Source: CAZUGO01 sp964619935 | GTDB taxonomy: Bacteria; Planctomycetota; Phycisphaerae; UBA1845; CAIVHJ01 | NCBI GenBank assembly: GCA_964619935.1 | Contig: CAZUGO010000062.1 | Coordinates: 1 to 64,000, forward strand | Length of the DNA: 64,000 nt | Direction of reading: 5' to 3' | In this document: piece after piece, positions 63,469 through 64,000 of the stretch | How positions within the stretch are numbered: position 1 is the first letter of the stretch | How the letters are laid out: each line of letters begins with the position of its first letter | Notes under the pieces: model-generated | Told to the model about the DNA's origin: nothing | Databases searched by the model: none | The model's input: only the letters and a program-made list of their open reading frames with translations | Position numbers and translations under genes: made by a program

Positions 63469-64000
63469 TCTGATCCTGGCCCTGCCGCTGGCCTCCGCCG
63501 CCGACCCACCGGACGCCGGTCCGGAGATCACGCCGGCGCTGCAGGCCGCCGTGGGCCGCGGACTGAACTGGCTGGCCGCCAAACAGGAGGCCGACGGATC
63601 GTTCGGCTCGGACTCCCACTACGGCAAGCACGTTGGGATCACGGCGCTTGCCGGGCTGGCCTTCATGAGCGACGGGCACACGCCCGGTCGCGGAGCCCAC
63701 GGTGACGTCGTCCGCCGCTGCGTCGATTTTGTGCTGGCGTCGCGCTCCGAGAGCGGGCTGCTGGCTTCGGAGACGTCCCATGGTCCGATGTACGGGCATG
63801 GCTTTGCGACCTTGTTTCTGGCCGAGGCCTACGGCATGGCGCCGCAGCCGGACCTGCGCGAGGCCCTGCGCAAGGCGGTGCGGCTGATCGTGTCGACGCA
63901 AAACGACGAGGGCGGTTGGCGGTACCAGCCGGTCCGCAATGATGCCGACATCTCGGTGACCATCTGCGAGATCATGGCATTGCGGGCTGCGCGCAACGCC
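63437..64000 (+). CDS. Squalene-cyclase/prenyltransferase-like secreted protein (partial)
   Basis: Only the first 188 codons are present; the frame stays open to the window end. ATG 63437 overlaps the previous gene by 32 bases and begins a signal peptide (STTISLILALPLASAADPP). Repeat sequences follow: LNWLAAKQEADGSFG, then MYGHGFATLFLAEAYG, then STQNDEGGWRYQP with DISVT downstream. The QxxDGxxG/QNDEGGW pattern and the helical pairs match the alpha/alpha-barrel of squalene-hopene cyclase and prenyltransferase relatives common in planctomycete operons of this type. Without the rest, the catalytic residues (DxDD) cannot be seen, so cyclase activity is uncertain. Confidence 0.85.
   Translation, partial: MKHWPISTTISLILALPLASAADPPDAGPEITPALQAAVGRGLNWLAAKQEADGSFGSDSHYGKHVGITALAGLAFMSDGHTPGRGAHGDVVRRCVDFVLASRSESGLLASETSHGPMYGHGFATLFLAEAYGMAPQPDLREALRKAVRLIVSTQNDEGGWRYQPVRNDADISVTICEIMALRAARNA

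Overview
The window is GC-rich bacterial DNA, most likely from a member of the Planctomycetota, possibly near the Phycisphaerae. The evidence is combined: a DUF1559-type pseudopilin, a sigma factor paired with a Ser/Thr kinase carrying TPR repeats, a MoxR/DUF58/VWA operon running into a squalene-cyclase-like gene, futalosine-type menaquinone genes, and five secreted proteins ending in tandem dockerin-like calcium-binding repeats of the form LNGDGxVNAADLAxLLGSWG. Species cannot be named from the sequence. I found 45 protein genes, the last one cut by the window end. I saw no rRNA, tRNA, CRISPR array, insertion sequence or prophage.

Layout. Positions 1-237 hold a 22-bp-period tandem repeat that continues off the left edge. 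Positions 338-3243 (minus) hold a degenerate HD-domain gene and mqnC-mqnA. Positions 3343-6038 (plus) encode a putative lipoprotein and a five-haem secreted cytochrome. Positions 6056-8607 (minus) are purM-purF. Positions 8793-16454 (plus) form a signalling cluster around mnmG: two proteins with an N-terminal HTH and C-terminal receiver domain, an NtrC-like regulator that has lost GAFTGA, a HDOD-histidine kinase hybrid and a single-receiver regulator. Positions 16495-23707 (minus) are housekeeping: tatC, ruvX, manC, pgi, a UvrD helicase and an MBL-fold hydrolase. Positions 23834-27791 (plus) hold a HEAT lipoprotein and a STAS-MlaE-MlaF-MlaD lipid-transport operon, followed by a second array of the same 22-bp repeat family.

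Positions 28349-49718 are mostly secreted or surface proteins: a DNase I-like protein, a dockerin-tailed protein, an alpha-mannosidase (GH38), a triple lamin-tail protein, a DUF2252 protein, a pseudopilin and a protein with Dictyostelium-like CTDC repeats. A photolyase and a sigma factor/Ser-Thr kinase pair are interspersed. Positions 49723-52553 (minus) are gmk-yicC-secG-tpiA. Positions 52739-64000 (plus) are one long operon: MoxR ATPase, DUF58, two membrane VWA proteins, a DUF4175-like coiled-coil membrane protein, a small secreted protein and a terpene-cyclase-like alpha/alpha-barrel protein.

The most unusual points are the two related repeat arrays, the signalling cluster with lost catalytic or activation residues, several promoters whose -10 box ends about 8 nt before an ATG (likely leaderless mRNAs), and the poorly understood MoxR/VWA/cyclase operon. 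All gene names are assigned by reading motifs, without database searches.
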